A stretch of DNA of 64,000 bases from Micropterix aruncella (lineage: Eukaryota > Arthropoda > Insecta > Lepidoptera > Micropterigidae). Shown in pieces: positions 11,744 to 23,569 of the stretch. Both the position numbers and the translations under genes were made by a program. The stretch covers positions 17,202,075 to 17,266,074 of the forward strand of contig OX155963.1 in NCBI GenBank assembly GCA_944548615.1, read 5' to 3'. The notes beneath the pieces were generated by a model that searched no databases, was not told the origin of the DNA, and was given only the letters and a program-made list of their open reading frames with translations. The stretch's first letter is position 1; each line of letters opens with the position of its first letter.

Positions 11744-11999
11744 GAAGGAGGAGAATAGAAAGGGAAAGGGAATTAATGTGGAAGATGTCAAATGTTCCGA
11801 GGCTGTTTTTATAAACTTGTTATGCTTGGCGCGGTTCTCATATTTTTCGGCAAAGCGTTCCAAAGTATGGTCACAGCCAAATAAGCGCTTATTCGATTCA
11901 GCAGGGAAGTCACACAATCGCCTTCAATATCGAGCATGTGTACTTTCTGTAAGTCGTAATTCGACAGAATCGATGTTGAATGCTGTAACCCTACGTAGA

Positions 12000-12560
12000 T
12001 AGATATAAAAGGCGATCGTAAAGTTTCGCCTTGCTTTACACGTTTCGTATATATTTCGCTACCGCCGCGTTCGTTTTATGGCTTTCCCGATGACACACGA
12101 ACGAGCGGCCGGAGCTCCGTGTCGATGCGAGTTGGTAGGCGCACATAACAGTACGCACTGCTAATGATAAAGAGTGGAAACGGCGAGTCGCGCACCAACA
12201 CAGCCGCGGCGGCGGAGGGGCCGATTGTTTGGATAGTATGACGCGTTCATAATAAAACATCGTGAGTTTGATGTGTATCTCCGTGCGCGCGGCAACGTAG
12301 CGTCGCATGCGCGCGCTCCGCCGGCGTCGACGCGGCAACGTCGCACCAGCCGCGAGACCGCCACGACGGGACCGGGGCTCGCGGCACATTATCCAGTATA
12401 GAAGACTCGATCGGGCGGCTGTTTCGGTTTGGTCGCTTCGCGCCAACGGCCTGCGGACGCCGCCAACTCGAGCCAAACACCATTTTGTATCGAGGGAGCT
12501 ACGATATGATTGCAAGTTACATAATTCAACATACCTGTACAATGGAAACTAACCATCGTA
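12000..12560. promoter_or_regulatory. CpG-rich island, possible promoter or 5' exon
   Basis: The block is strongly enriched in CG dinucleotides (for example GCGCGCTCCGCCGGCGTCGA) against an AT-rich background. Overlapping open frames occur on both strands, as expected of GC-rich non-coding sequence. On the minus strand a donor-like CATTGTACAG/GTATGT lies near 12530. It sits in the presumed spen intron and could be an alternative promoter or a distinct gene start. No protein homology recognised. Confidence 0.4.
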
Positions 12561-12614
12561 AATTATGTCTATCTTGGCCAGTGTCTATCTTTCTCACTTC
12601 CTTCGGCCATAATA

Positions 12615-12774
12615 CAGTGGAGCCTCTCATAACGAGCACCTCTCATAACGAGTAATTCGCAGTAATTACTCATAAAGAGTAATTGGCACCTCTGCTAACG
12701 AGTACGGGGAAAATTGTTTCGCTTAACGAGTAAAAATCAGGAACGAGTTATGCTCGTTATGAGAGGTTCCACTG
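12615..12774. mobile_element. Pogo/Tigger-type MITE
   Basis: Termini CAGTGGAGCCTCTCATAACG and its inverted partner ending GAGAGGTTCCACTG are flanked by TA on both sides, the target duplication of Tc1/mariner/pogo elements. CAGTGGAACCTC-type ends are characteristic of pogo/Tigger. Length 160 bp, no transposase. Confidence 0.92.
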
Positions 12775-12779
12775 TATTT

Positions 12780-13335
12780 AGTATAATTTGATGTTTCGTT
12801 GTATCGGTGGTCCACTTGTCTATTCTTTTGCTACTTTACGTTCCGTTTTATTCAATTTATATACTTCTAGCACTGCTTTCCACATTTTGGCTTTATCTGT
12901 GTCGAGAAGACGTCAGAATTGCGAACAGTATCATTATTTTAAAATAAAAACAATATATGCCTGTTTATACTTTTTGATATTAGGTCCAAAATTTGTTGAA
13001 AATCAATCAAGTTTCAAGGATTTCATGTACCTATTGGTCAAATTTTATTTTTCTTGTAGCCTACAAGCCATAACCAAAAGTGTCAACAATTAATGCCACT
13101 ATTGTAAGTATGTACATAGGTACTTAGTTTCCGTCTAATGTTATGAATTTCGTTTCAACACTTCTCGAAGACAATTACACCATTTTCGTTGAACGATTTA
13201 GGAAGTTAATCTAAATAACCACTCAAGCAGCAACAACTTCCATTTACTTTGTAAATTTCTCTCGTATTTTTTATCACAGAAAAAATCTAATAACAGACAA
13301 ATCTGGCTAATAAAAGTCGAAAGACTCATTCTGTA
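12780..13335. other. Non-coding DNA
   Basis: An open frame of about 100 codons (12788-13093) has no recognisable similarity or splice context and is probably chance. Nothing else seen. Confidence 0.5.
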
Positions 13336-13339
13336 TGCT

Positions 13340-13720
13340 ATGGGGTTGTTCGTAGAGTCATTTCGTTTTTCCTAACATAGGACTTATTTGCATTTTTCCA
13401 CAGCCAACTTTAAACTATAGCCGCATTGTCATTAAGTTTTGACAGTTGATATAGCAAAGTTTGTTTGTGAAAAAGTTTGTTTGATTCTGCGCAATAGTTT
13501 TGTTTGGTGCCCTATCAAATATGGAAAGAGGAAAGCAGCATTTTCGGCATATTTTACTTTTTTACTATCAAAAAGGTAAACATGCTGAAGGAAGATTTAT
13601 TTTTGGATGTGTATTGAGAGAACGCCGCGCCTCGTTCTTGTAGGCCAGTTAAAGCTGATAAGGATCAAATAAAGACATTAATTGATACAAACCGCCGAAT
13701 CATTGCTATTATATACCTAT
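13340..13720 (+). pseudogene. Mariner element 5' relic (N-terminal transposase)
   Basis: A mariner-like end GGGGTTGTTCGTAGAGTCAT opens the segment. The ATG near 13521 starts MERGKQHFRHILLFYYQKGK, the mariner N-terminal helix-turn-helix region. After a gap and stop, RPVKADKDQIKTLIDTNRR follows, matching the family linker RPxxxDxDQIKxLIExNPR. Internal deletion and stops make it non-functional. Confidence 0.85.
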
Positions 13721-13724
13721 AGTT

Positions 13725-14400
13725 AAAAATTTAAATTTAATTTGTATTACTGTCGAAATTCCACAAAACGGGTTATCTACAATATTCCACAGCACACGAC
13801 GACCCCAAAGAGGTGATTAGATAACGCGACGATTTTAGATTTCCTAGAAATTGTAAGTAACATTTTATTTCTGAGAGTAATTTAAATACGAAAATGTTTC
13901 AGCCGTTTATATAATAAGTATAGTGCGTCATAATACGTGGCTGTTCGGTTAGTTATCTCGTGAAGATGTTCCCATGCGTGAAAAAAACACAATATGACCC
14001 AATTTGCATATTAATATAACAATGAATTACAAAAAAGTGACGGAATATATCGAGCCATACAAAACGATCGGCTATCGCGTTGTCGTGTGTACCTATAGCA
14101 ACGCCGATGGGAGTTTTTGTCGACAAAGTAATCCGCATCTTTTATTTTCAACGGGTTATGCAAGCGGATGTCGCCGCCGCCATGGACACTTTTGTTTTGT
14201 GGTGACTAACAAACGTTCGAGGTCAGATCGGTGACCATATTGTTGAAGGTGGACATTCGTTTTAGAGGTAGGTATCATCGTCGAATATTACACAATAGCA
14301 AAAGGGGGTACAAATCGTTTTTACAACCTAATCAATGTTGTTTAGTCAAGAAATCAACGCATGAGTTTACATATCACTGTCATCTCTCTGAATCTATGCT
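13725..14400. other. Non-coding DNA
   Basis: No gene recognised. The 14000-14230 part is somewhat GC-richer and has an open frame of 76 codons without recognisable content. Confidence 0.45.
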
Positions 14401-14403
14401 TCT

Positions 14404-14722
14404 GGGGCTCTCTAGACGATCAAGCATGCTTGTCAAGCATCGCGTCGCGGGCCGGGAAGGAATCGTATACCGCAGGAAATATGCAAGTATTTTTTTTAAT
14501 ATTTCCCAAAAATGCCATATTTTGTAGTTTATACTAGGAAGTCACGTTAATTAGACGCAATTGATTGATGAATGACGTGACTCCCTGGTAGAAAACTACA
14601 AAATTAGGCATTTTCCGTAAATATTAAAAAAAATATTTGCATATTTCCTGCGGTTTACGATCACCGCCCAGCCCGTGACGCGATGCTTGTCAAGCATGCT
14701 TGATCGTTTAGCTAGAGCCCCT
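14404..14722. mobile_element. Long-arm fold-back element, first copy
   Basis: GGGGCTCTCTAGACGATCAA at the left and GATCGTTTAGCTAGAGCCCC at the right are the ends of arms of about 145 bases. They include AAGCATGCTTGTCAAGCAT, CCGCAGGAAATATGCAA and TTTTGTAGTTTATACTAGG. The loop is about 25 bases. Inside each arm AAGCATGCTT is itself a palindrome. The structure should extrude as one large hairpin. Confidence 0.9.
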
Positions 14723-14757
14723 AAAAACCCTCCGAAGACTAGGTGACTAAATCTTAG

Positions 14758-14985
14758 GAATTCTCTAGATGATAAAGCATGCTTGACAAGCTTCGCGTCG
14801 CGGGCAGGGAGGGGATCGTAAACCGCAGGAAATATGCAAATAATATTTTGTAATATTTACCAAAAATGCCTAGTTTTGTAGTTTATACCAGGGAGTCACG
14901 TTAATTATACGTAATTGATTGATTAATGACAAGCATGTTTGACGCGATGCTTGACAAGCATGCTTGTCTAGACTCTAGAGAGCCC
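14758..14985. mobile_element. Fold-back element, second copy with deleted right arm
   Basis: The left arm repeats the 14404 element (CTCTAGATGATAAAGCATGC, CCGCAGGAAATATGCAAATA, GTCACGTTAATTATACGTAA). After the centre it jumps directly to AAGCATGCTTGTCTAGACTC, so most of the right arm is missing. The two copies are 36 bases apart in the same orientation. Confidence 0.85.
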
Positions 14986-15014
14986 TTTACATGCCATACT
15001 AGGTGGAATTTGAC

Positions 15015-16114
15015 CAGTGGCGTGCCCAGGGTTCGTAAATAGGGCAAGCCCGACATACCTTTTTGTGTTTTTTTACGCTTTTTATAGTAAAAAAGTGGTA
15101 CCTCTTTACTCTTTAATCTTCAGTTTGAAATTTACTGCTTGGGTCGTACATTCAATAAAGCACACTGAAGGCATGCTACTGCAAGACAGAATTTAACATA
15201 TACTTATCAGCAGTCGCATACCTCTAGTGGCTTTAAAGGACTCTCTTGCGTCGTTGCGTCTCAAACGAGGTGCTGAGTTATTTTGTAGATTGTTTTCATA
15301 AATTTGATCAAATTCATATTGAAATTCAACACGTAACCAAGTCTGAAATTCCTTTATTTTGTTTTTCTTCATTAATTCCTATAACCCACATCGACTTGTG
15401 ATTTTTGAAGAATGTTGTACAAGCTCTCAGCTTTTTCAAAAATTCGGCGGAAAACAAGGTGAAAAAATTTAAATGGAATGATCGCATCGAGTTTTCAAAA
15501 TTCTCCGCTGCTAAAACCGTATCCCCGTCCCAGTCCTGCGGGTTGTTACATATGTCAGAAAACAAAATAATAAGAATACATTACTGACCACAAAGGACAA
15601 TTTCCTCCATATTTTATCAGGCACTAAAAACCACAAATCAATTGAAATTACACAATAAAAAATTAGCCCGACGTCACTAGCACATTTAAATCCAAACTAA
15701 TTATAATGAAGTCGCGCTTTCTGTTGACACGTTCGCATTCACAGTTCGCATTCAACGTCATGGCTAAGCAAGCCCGGCTTAACTCCCGATACAAAAGTTG
15801 TATATAGACATATATTGTTTAGCGTAATTTGCCACAGGTGCGAATGAGAGGAACACTGATTTTGAAAGCCGCATTGAAAGCCCAATATGTGCGAGTGAAA
15901 CAGCAATCGCGCCCTGTCGATAATTATCGCACCTGTCGATAACAGTTTTTTTCTCGCGTGGAGCGAGCTGTGCGCGTTAGATGGCAGTAGTAGCGCTAGC
16001 AAAATAATTTATTTAATTGTTTTTTTTACGAATTGTGTTATTAATTTATTTAATCGTTAATTTGGAAGTATAGGCAAGCCAGGCTTTTCGGCTTATATGA
16101 AGAGACCGCCACTG
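15015..16114. mobile_element. hAT element, 1.1 kb, with exact 8-bp target duplication
   Basis: The ends are CAGTGGCG and CGCCACTG, flanked on each side by AATTTGAC (15007-15014 and 16115-16122). An 8-bp duplication plus CAGTGGCG-type termini is diagnostic of the hAT superfamily. The interior is deleted and retains only a fragment of transposase on the minus strand. Confidence 0.93.
15326..15565 (-). pseudogene. hAT transposase fragment
   Basis: The minus-strand frame contains NNPQDWDGDTVLAAENFENS followed by a hydrophobic FFTLFSAEFLKKL helix. It resembles the (D)TxxxAxxFxxxLxxFxFxFxLxxF block of hAT transposases of the SCAND3/ZMYM kind found in animals. No start codon, no dimerisation domain and no catalytic residues remain. 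It is inside the hAT element just described, which supports the reading. Confidence 0.6.
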
Positions 16115-16596
16115 AATTTGACATACCTACATACATCAATGAATTAATACTTTATGGCAGTTATTAATAGGAAAATTATTGTAATAACTAATAATGAATA
16201 GGTTTTTAAGTAAAACTAATATATATTTATACATTTGAATAGACTTTTATTAAAAAAAACAACTTTTTTTAAACTTATAAAGTTATAAATCTTATAAACT
16301 ATTAAGACTAAAGAAGTCATAGAAAGAAGCCGTACAAGGTAAGGTGTGTGATACCCAAGCGCACATTACTCATGAGCCGCGCGCTCTGAGTCTGATGCCG
16401 GACTGAATGAATTGCACTGATCGTAAAAGCAACGTGGCATTTGCAGCTACTGAGAAAACAAACTCGCACTTCTTTATTGTTTAAGAAATATTAAGAGTTT
16501 TTAACTGCTGGGGTGTGTTATACCCCACCACGTACACGAAGGGTTAAAACTCTAGTGATAATTGAATATGTATAAAATCACCGAGATTACCTACCG

Positions 16597-16809
16597 ATGT
16601 GCGGAGATTTGTCAGATAAAAACTTCGGCCTAAATTTATTAGAAACATCGCAGATTTGCATTAATGGCAAAATAAAAACGCCGATTTTGGACAACAACAT
16701 CAATATGGGCATCGACATAATTATATTAAAAAGTCGACTTCTATCGTGTGATTTCATCGGTATATTTAAAAATGTGGCGAACATTATGAGCCATGGCGAA
16801 CATCCATAG
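16597..16809 (+). CDS. Small ORF of unknown origin
   Basis: An ATG-started 70-codon frame (MCGDLSDKNFGLNLLETSQI at the N-terminus, SHGEHP at the C-terminus) follows a TATA-like TATAAAATC about 25 bases upstream. The opposite strand is also open. A GC-rich patch follows at 16840-16990. No family is recognised; it may be an exon remnant, a repeat fragment or chance. Confidence 0.2.
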   Translation: MCGDLSDKNFGLNLLETSQICINGKIKTPILDNNINMGIDIIILKSRLLSCDFIGIFKNVANIMSHGEHP

Positions 16810-16999
16810 TTAATAGTCAATTTGACCAACATTCGGATGAGGTCGGAGACAGCCAACGTGACTTTGGATGCGTGTTCTCGTTTGCACCGGGCGCCGGCGA
16901 TGTGCACTACTTTCTAGGCGGCTGGCGCGCGACGCGATTCGAAATTTTCCGCGCAAAATCGCAGTCTAGAGTTGCCACACTCTTTCGTACAGCCAAAAG

Positions 17000-17600
17000 T
17001 ACAAATCGTCAACTTACAATTATAACTTGATTACTCGAAAATTGACATTTTTGACATAAGTATGACAGAAAATGTAAAAATATCAACCCTATATTCCCTT
17101 TACACCAGCGACTGAAATTTCCCCGCCCGTAGGGGTTAACGGTGGTTGATAAGTTGAAAATCAGCTCCAGCTATAATACTAAAAATCGATATGTAGATTC
17201 TAAAAATCGATATGTTATCTAGCTGAAAGTTCGCAACACTGTCTGCTATCGTAGAGTAAGAACTCGATATCTCCACTTATCTAGTTTTAAATTGTTATTT
17301 AGGTCTACTTATTAGTTTCCATAAATCTAAAATGGTGGACGAGTTGAAACTTTAAAAAAAAACATTAAAACGCGTTTATCTCATAACTACTAAATTCGAG
17401 TTATCGAGTTGTAAGGCGACGAAATGTAATTTAGAATCATTTCATTTAATTCCGTGATTTTCATTACATCAAAGAATGCCAAAGTGGTCCGACGTATCGC
17501 TCTACTGTTAAAGGGTTTAAATTTATACGTATTTTTATTAGAGGTCGATCTAGCAGATAAAACTAATCTATACATATACCATTAAGTTTCAAACTGAATA
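17000..17600. other. Non-coding DNA
   Basis: AT-rich with no recognised element. CTAAAAATCGATATGT is duplicated near 17178-17215. Confidence 0.5.
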
Positions 17601-17607
17601 AAGAGTA

Positions 17608-17870
17608 ATATCGCACCTCCGATCAAATACAGTAATAATTTGAAAAATTGCAGTTATAGTGTTTCTTTATCAAAAATATCGCCATTTCTCATTTTACACT
17701 CCCAAAAACAGTTATAACTGTTACTTCACTAATTCGTCAATGACACTAGTGAAGTAACAGTTATGACTCTTTTTAGAAGTGTAAAATGAGAAATGGCGAT
17801 AATTTTTATAATGCAACACCATAATTGCAAATTTTCAAATTATTACTGTATTTGATCAGAGGTGCGATAT
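17608..17870. mobile_element. Fold-back MITE, CGCACCTCCGATC family, copy 1
   Basis: ATATCGCACCTCCGATCAAA at the left pairs with TTTGATCAGAGGTGCGATAT at the right. The arms extend about 120 bases through GCCATTTCTCATTTTACACT and AGTGAAGTAACAGTTATGAC equivalents. Length 263 bp, no coding potential. A second copy is at 38.5 kb. Confidence 0.93.
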
Positions 17871-17879
17871 GGTGTATTT

Positions 17880-19195
17880 CTATGCAATGAAAATGCAAGC
17901 TTGGAGGGGCAGGAAAGTTCTTAATGTTCATACTATACAAGTACATATACGTGGTCATACGCGACATACGCTTATTTAATTTTTAGGTTAATTTACAAAT
18001 AAAAAAACTATTTTTAAAAGTTTAACCGTATGATAAATGATATGTTAGTTATAAAATCGCCCCTTATGAACCCCTGTAAATCGGTCGAGATTTCAGGTTG
18101 CTGGATACGAAATTATTTGCCTAGGGTCGGCAAATATGCACGGCATATTGTAATGCCGAGAAATATTACATTAATAAAAACGAATTTCGTATGAATGCTA
18201 CGCGACCGCTATCAATACCGACAAAAGGGCGGTATCTCATATGTATGATACGATCTGCGGTTAAAATATTTTAGTTAATATAATATACTTATATAAAATG
18301 TTGTTTTTTCTTTTTGACACAACCGTGGCACTCCAATATGACTCAAGACGTGAGCTCGTCTTATTACAGGAATGCCTAGCAGGATGCACTTTACTTGGCA
18401 CATTAGAAAAAAATATTAACATTGTATGCACTATCTAACCTGGGCTCACGACAGACGTATGCCTAAACTAAGTTTTAAAAAACGGTATATTTTTTATTTT
18501 AAAAAACTTTTCCTCTGTGCTCTTGTATTTGAATGTGTATGGCACTAATAAATAAATAAATAATAAATAGATATCCCTAAAAAAACATACTACAAATCGC
18601 CCAGAACAAATCGTAGTACTAGACTAGCTAGACCCAATCAGCTACTGTTTGAATCTGAACTACAAGTTCGAGCGTTGTTTGACAAACATATTTCAACATC
18701 ATCATCTACATATTTACAAATAAAATCCCTGTCATCCCACTTTCAATATTCATTTATATTCTGGTCAGTTTCGATCTCACAAAATGAACATGGAAACTGT
18801 CTTTGGCAACCCCGATCGCGGGCATCGCGAGGCGACAGACACCACAGCCGACTACGAGTTGGCGAGAAATTTAATTGGTCACGCGGAAAGTAGGTGCGGT
18901 GCCTGCCTCTTATCCACAATGCATCTGCGAAATAATTCCGACCGAAAAACACCCACCATCTGAGCGGAACTTGCCAAGAGCAATTTTACAAAATTGCTTC
19001 CTGTGGATTGAGAAAGGTTAATTACGACGACTATTTATAGTAATCTGTCAGTCGGACCTTGTGCATAAGGGCTAGTTTTTGACCCGTAATAGGGTAAAAT
19101 CTCACCTTATACCAACAAAATATTTTACTCATTTTAGAGTAGCGTATACTGCCTCAATTTGTCCCACCATAAAATATGTATTCTACCAGGAACGT
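17880..19195. other. Non-coding DNA
   Basis: No gene or repeat recognised. The short GC-richer stretch at 18790-18900 has open frames on both strands but no recognisable content. Confidence 0.45.
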
Positions 19196-19204
19196 CTTCC
19201 TGCA

Positions 19205-19670
19205 CTGAGCAAAATATAACGATGTAAAACACGGAAATACGCATGTTTCAACAAGGATTACGTATATAACGCAGACTGTGGTCTATACGTATGAATTACT
19301 ATGACGCGTAACGGTGTTGGCATAACGGTAGTTACCGTGTCGTAATGTTAAAACATATTGTTATTTCATTACGTCGCGACCTTGGGATCTCGCTTCTAAC
19401 ATGACAGCATGTAGTAGTATGACTACATTATAGTCGTAATGACGTACGGTTATAGTCGGACACATGAATCATGTTGAAACTACTATATACTGTTATTGCC
19501 GTATTAACCGTAAGGAAAATGTTAATATAAATCATCGAGTAGTGGAGTTTTAACAAAATTCCTTGTAATGCAACAAAATTACGATTGAAACATCGTTATT
19601 CTATGTAAAACCGTAATAACAAATTGGTAATGTAAGAAAAAATCAATCCAAAATTTTTCTTAGTGTGTCC
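19205..19670 (+). mobile_element. MITE family G, copy 2
   Basis: It matches the 7.0-7.5 kb copy block for block, starting CACTGAGCAAAATATAACG and ending TTTTTCTTAGTGTG. The ends are imperfect inverted repeats. It has small internal insertions relative to copy 1, including a TAGTAGTATGACTACATTA palindromic segment. Confidence 0.78.
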
Positions 19671-19679
19671 TATTTAACT

Positions 19680-20025
19680 GCAGCATAAGCTGAAGCAGAT
19701 TGTATCTCGTATGTGGCCAAAATATACCTTTTTAACTATATACATTGAGCATGCTTATATTATTTCAGTACAGCTGCATTGGAAACATGTTATCTCCGTG
19801 ACAGATGTAACATTTTCCTGTTTTAATCTCTGACAAAAGCTTCAAGCTTTGGAGACCAGTCATACAACTAGAACCGCAGATCTATCGAAGCTCTAATTTC
19901 TGAAGAATGGTCTCACTGATCTTTGAACAGGGTGCCCTAGAAGTGTCAAAGTATTTTACTACCAACAACTTTATCCAAATCAGGTAACTTATTTATCTAA
20001 ATCAGTTTCTAACTGGAATTGGTGT
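19680..20025. other. Non-coding DNA
   Basis: Nothing recognised. Confidence 0.5.
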
Positions 20026-20029
20026 CTCT

Positions 20030-20375
20030 ATGCAGAGGAATAATAATAATACGACCCCGCGCAACCGCTGTACTATCCCTCTGTTTTCTCCCCAAAAAAG
20101 TCGTTTTGTGTTCCTCTCAGCCTTTGAACCTTGGACTGTCGATCTAGTACCGCGGCTCTTTATCTATCTCTCTCCCACACACGGACACACACACATACGA
20201 CACACAATATATGCTATAATTTCAAATTTAATTTTAGGCTATAATTTGTTGCCTACTCTTCTTTTCACACCAGCATGTTGGTTGACTGGAAGATATTGCT
20301 GTAGTGTAGCAATAAGTCCGCCATTGTACCTTATTTTATTGTGCAATAAAGAGATTTTCATTTCATTTCATTACA
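20030..20375 (+). mobile_element. 3' end of a non-LTR retrotransposon
   Basis: The segment carries GCAATAAGTCCGCCATTGTA, then TTATTGTGCAATAAAGAGAT and a short ATTTC repeat tail. This layout (GC-richer 3' UTR, AATAAA, simple tail) is characteristic of 5'-truncated non-LTR retrotransposon copies in moths and butterflies. No reverse transcriptase remains. The open frame across it is incidental. Confidence 0.6.
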
Positions 20376-20379
20376 TACA

Positions 20380-21060
20380 CATAAGGCGAAAGAAATACTC
20401 TTTTTATTTTCTTATTAATTCAGTTTCTTGTTGCAGTTTATCTGAACAGAACTTACTACTCATTACTACATTACCGCTTAAAGCGACAGTGAATTTACGT
20501 TTTTTTTCGGTCATAAGAAAATAAATGTCATATTTTCTTTGTAGGAATTTGGGGAAGACTACATACGACTCACACACGCTATTGAATTCCTCTATTCCAC
20601 ACAACACTACTAAAGCTAGATTACATGTTGCAGAGATTACTACCACTAGCACCCATCACAATCTACGTTTTTAAGTATACGCGTATCTTATCGATGAGTA
20701 CACGAACCAAAAAAAGTACAAAAACATGAAAATATTGATAACAAATAACGCCCCAGTATTGGTGCCGGTGATTACTAATCTTGCTTCTAAAGAACACACC
20801 CGGTTATTGTCTAACTTATTATTACTTTAATTTTGCTCCTCGTATTTCAAACTGCTCATGGCAACTGTTTGATTGACTAACTTGACACCGGTTAGTTGAG
20901 ATACTTTGCGACATGCGAGGTCAAGCTATTTCCATTTATAATAACTTACGACAACTGTCGACTGTAGAAGGATGTAATTTAAATATAAAAAGTATATATT
21001 GTATAATATCGTATTTGTCACGAGCAAATGTCAGATTCTTGACGTATTTTATACTATTAG
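20380..21060. other. Non-coding DNA
   Basis: Nothing recognised. Confidence 0.5.
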
Positions 21061-21065
21061 TAACA

Positions 21066-21467
21066 AGTAAATATATTGAAAAGAATAAAAAAAACACGAA
21101 TGCCGTTACAAAAAGTGAACTATTGTATTTATAATTATTTTAATAACGTTTTTTAATGAAATTTTGCGGTTTATGTATTTATCCATATAGCTAGATGTAT
21201 ATTTCCGGAATGCACTCAATCAGACCTTTCATTTGATACTAAACACGATATATTTATGCTAATTTATTGACATTTGGATATTTCATTACTTGATATTTGG
21301 ACAGTTAATTCACCCTATGACACTCGGGATGACATAAGAGGTTCTAACAATATCACACACTTCTAAATCGGTCTAAGCGTTTAAGAGTTATGGTGGAATA
21401 AAGAAACGGAAAACATACATAGATAAACCCTGAACACATTACTTTTTTGTTGGGCAGTAGTGTAATA
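21066..21467 (+). mobile_element. Repeat family H, copy 2
   Basis: An uninterrupted copy of about 400 bp from AAGTAAATATATTGAAAAG to GGGCAGTAGTGTAA. It shows what the 11.1 kb copy looked like before the nested fold-back arrived. Confidence 0.85.
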
Positions 21468-21479
21468 AAAAGTACACGT

Positions 21480-23330
21480 TTAGACATTTTTTAATGCTTG
21501 TAGCAGGGATATTGGTGTCATTTTGGCAATTGCGAGTGTTCACAAGTCGTCTACTGTTACTCGTATACTGGAAACAGTTAATCAAATTATTGCAAATTCT
21601 GCATGTAAATCCTCCACAGCTATCAAAAAGGATGCCATAAATCTCTTTATACAGTAGCTATATTATTTTATCTGCATTTGACAGCCTATTTGCGTAGTCG
21701 AGCGGATTTTATCATTTATCTCTTTTAGTAGAGTTATTTAAATGAAATTTAAATGTATACTGTATCTGTATCATTACCGAGCGAATGCCATGTCCGATGT
21801 CAGACGTAAACGATCGTGATTGCGACCCCCACCTCCTAGGTCTATAAAATGCCGTACCTGGACGGGGAATTCCTAGTCACACGAAAATTTTATGCGACAT
21901 CTAGGAAAATAGTAGGGAAGTTCAACTTTGCCCTCCACGCCGCATGTTTGAACCCACGAGAGTGGATTCCACGGTGTCATTCCATGTCCTGTCAATCTAT
22001 TATTTATAGGAATATTACGATATTTAGAGGAATTCAATTGTAATTCAGCAAGGATGTTCGTAGCTTAATTGACGACTAGGTAATAGGTATAATATACATA
22101 TATGCAGACTGTGAAAACAGAGCGAAACGTAACAAATAATAATATATAATAAAGTATAAATATATAATAGGTATACCTATATGCCATCCCTAACCTTTCC
22201 TATTTCGTATTATCCTTGATTGCAATGATTGAACTTGCGACTAAAAAATAATGTAGTTCGATGATAGTTTATTTTATTCAAATATTGATAACTTACGTTT
22301 AAGAAATTAATTAATTAATCGGCCAGTAAAACATTGTACCAATATTACTTGTTATAAATATTTAATGAATGGCTGCATGTTTCCCGAAAAATGGTTACTG
22401 TATAGTTATATCGAAACTATGTACGTTTTCATTAGATATTTCTTGCGGTGTGTACCTGACTCATCTCGGTCGAAAACCAACATTACGTAGCCCGAACGTA
22501 CAAAAACGCAAATAACGACATCGTCCTTGAACGTGCTTCCGCATTTTTCGACTTCGTGCAACTTTGGGGCCCAATCTGCTATCCCATTGCAAATACGATT
22601 TAAAAGGTATCGCGATTACGCTGACTCTTTCATAACTCCCATATAAGTATGTGGTAAAGGCAAGGGAATTAGTAAAAGAGTAGAAAATAATGTTTAATTC
22701 ATTTTTATTGTCAGCAAAAGTCTCGTTCTGGATACGACTGGCTCTGCACACGTGTGGTTTATCCTCTGAATCTGTTATAAAACATACTATTTTTAATAAG
22801 GTAGTCGTAAAAATAGAATAACTTATAAAGTTTCCGTACGTTTCAACGCGGCTGGCTTTTAATCGCCCGCGAGTGCAACTACGCCTTTTTTCGTCTAGGC
22901 ACAAGATAGATACTCTTTCAAGATATTTAACTTTTCCATACAGAAAATAATAAATACGTGATACCTTAATCGTGCCTTAGCGCTCTTTGAGTATACTGTA
23001 ATTCTGTAATCTAAAGTTACGAGTAGGTAGCTTCACGAAACGCCCTTCAAAATACTCTTTCAAGATATTTTACTTTTCCAAAGAGAAAAGAATAAATACG
23101 TGCTAAGTCGTGCCTTAACGCTGTAAGGACTCATTTTTATACTTTTCAAATTCGGTTGGAATTTAATTATATATACCTAAGTACTACATAATATTTTCAC
23201 TAAAACAACGTAAGAAATTTAGCTTTCGTCAAAACTGCAAAAATTTTGGAAGCCGTATTTTTTTTAACGAAATTTGGCGTGGATTTGTTTTAAATTACTG
23301 TTTTAACGCTGAAAACGAAAGGCTTCCGTA
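21480..23330. other. Non-coding DNA
   Basis: No gene supported. A minus-strand frame of 147 codons (22461-22904) lacks recognisable content. CTCTTTCAAGATATTTTACT and AATAAATACGTG recur at 22910 and 23050, a diverged duplication of about 70 bases. Confidence 0.45.
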
Positions 23331-23333
23331 CGT

Positions 23334-23569
<236 letters not shown>

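Larger units (their letters stand above)
14986..16555. mobile_element. TTAA-type repeat (family T), interrupted by a hAT element
   Basis: Segments 14986-15014 and 16115-16555 together match, inverted, the sequence at 62480-62970. Shared blocks are ACATGCCATACTAG, ATACTTTATGGCAGTTATTA, GCATTTGCAGCTACTGAGAA and GGTGTGTTATACCCCA. The right end is GAAGGGTTAA and the partner copy ends in TTAACCCTCTG when inverted, suggesting TTAA-bounded termini. The left end is lost at the fold-back junction. Confidence 0.75.

Noticed and set aside
12036..12542. A 168-codon minus-strand frame
   Set aside because: It lies in a CpG-rich block where both strands and several frames are open; low-complexity Arg-rich translation and no recognisable domain.
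22461..22904. A 147-codon minus-strand frame
   Set aside because: No recognisable domain, no splice signals considered convincing, and codon composition like the surrounding AT-rich DNA.
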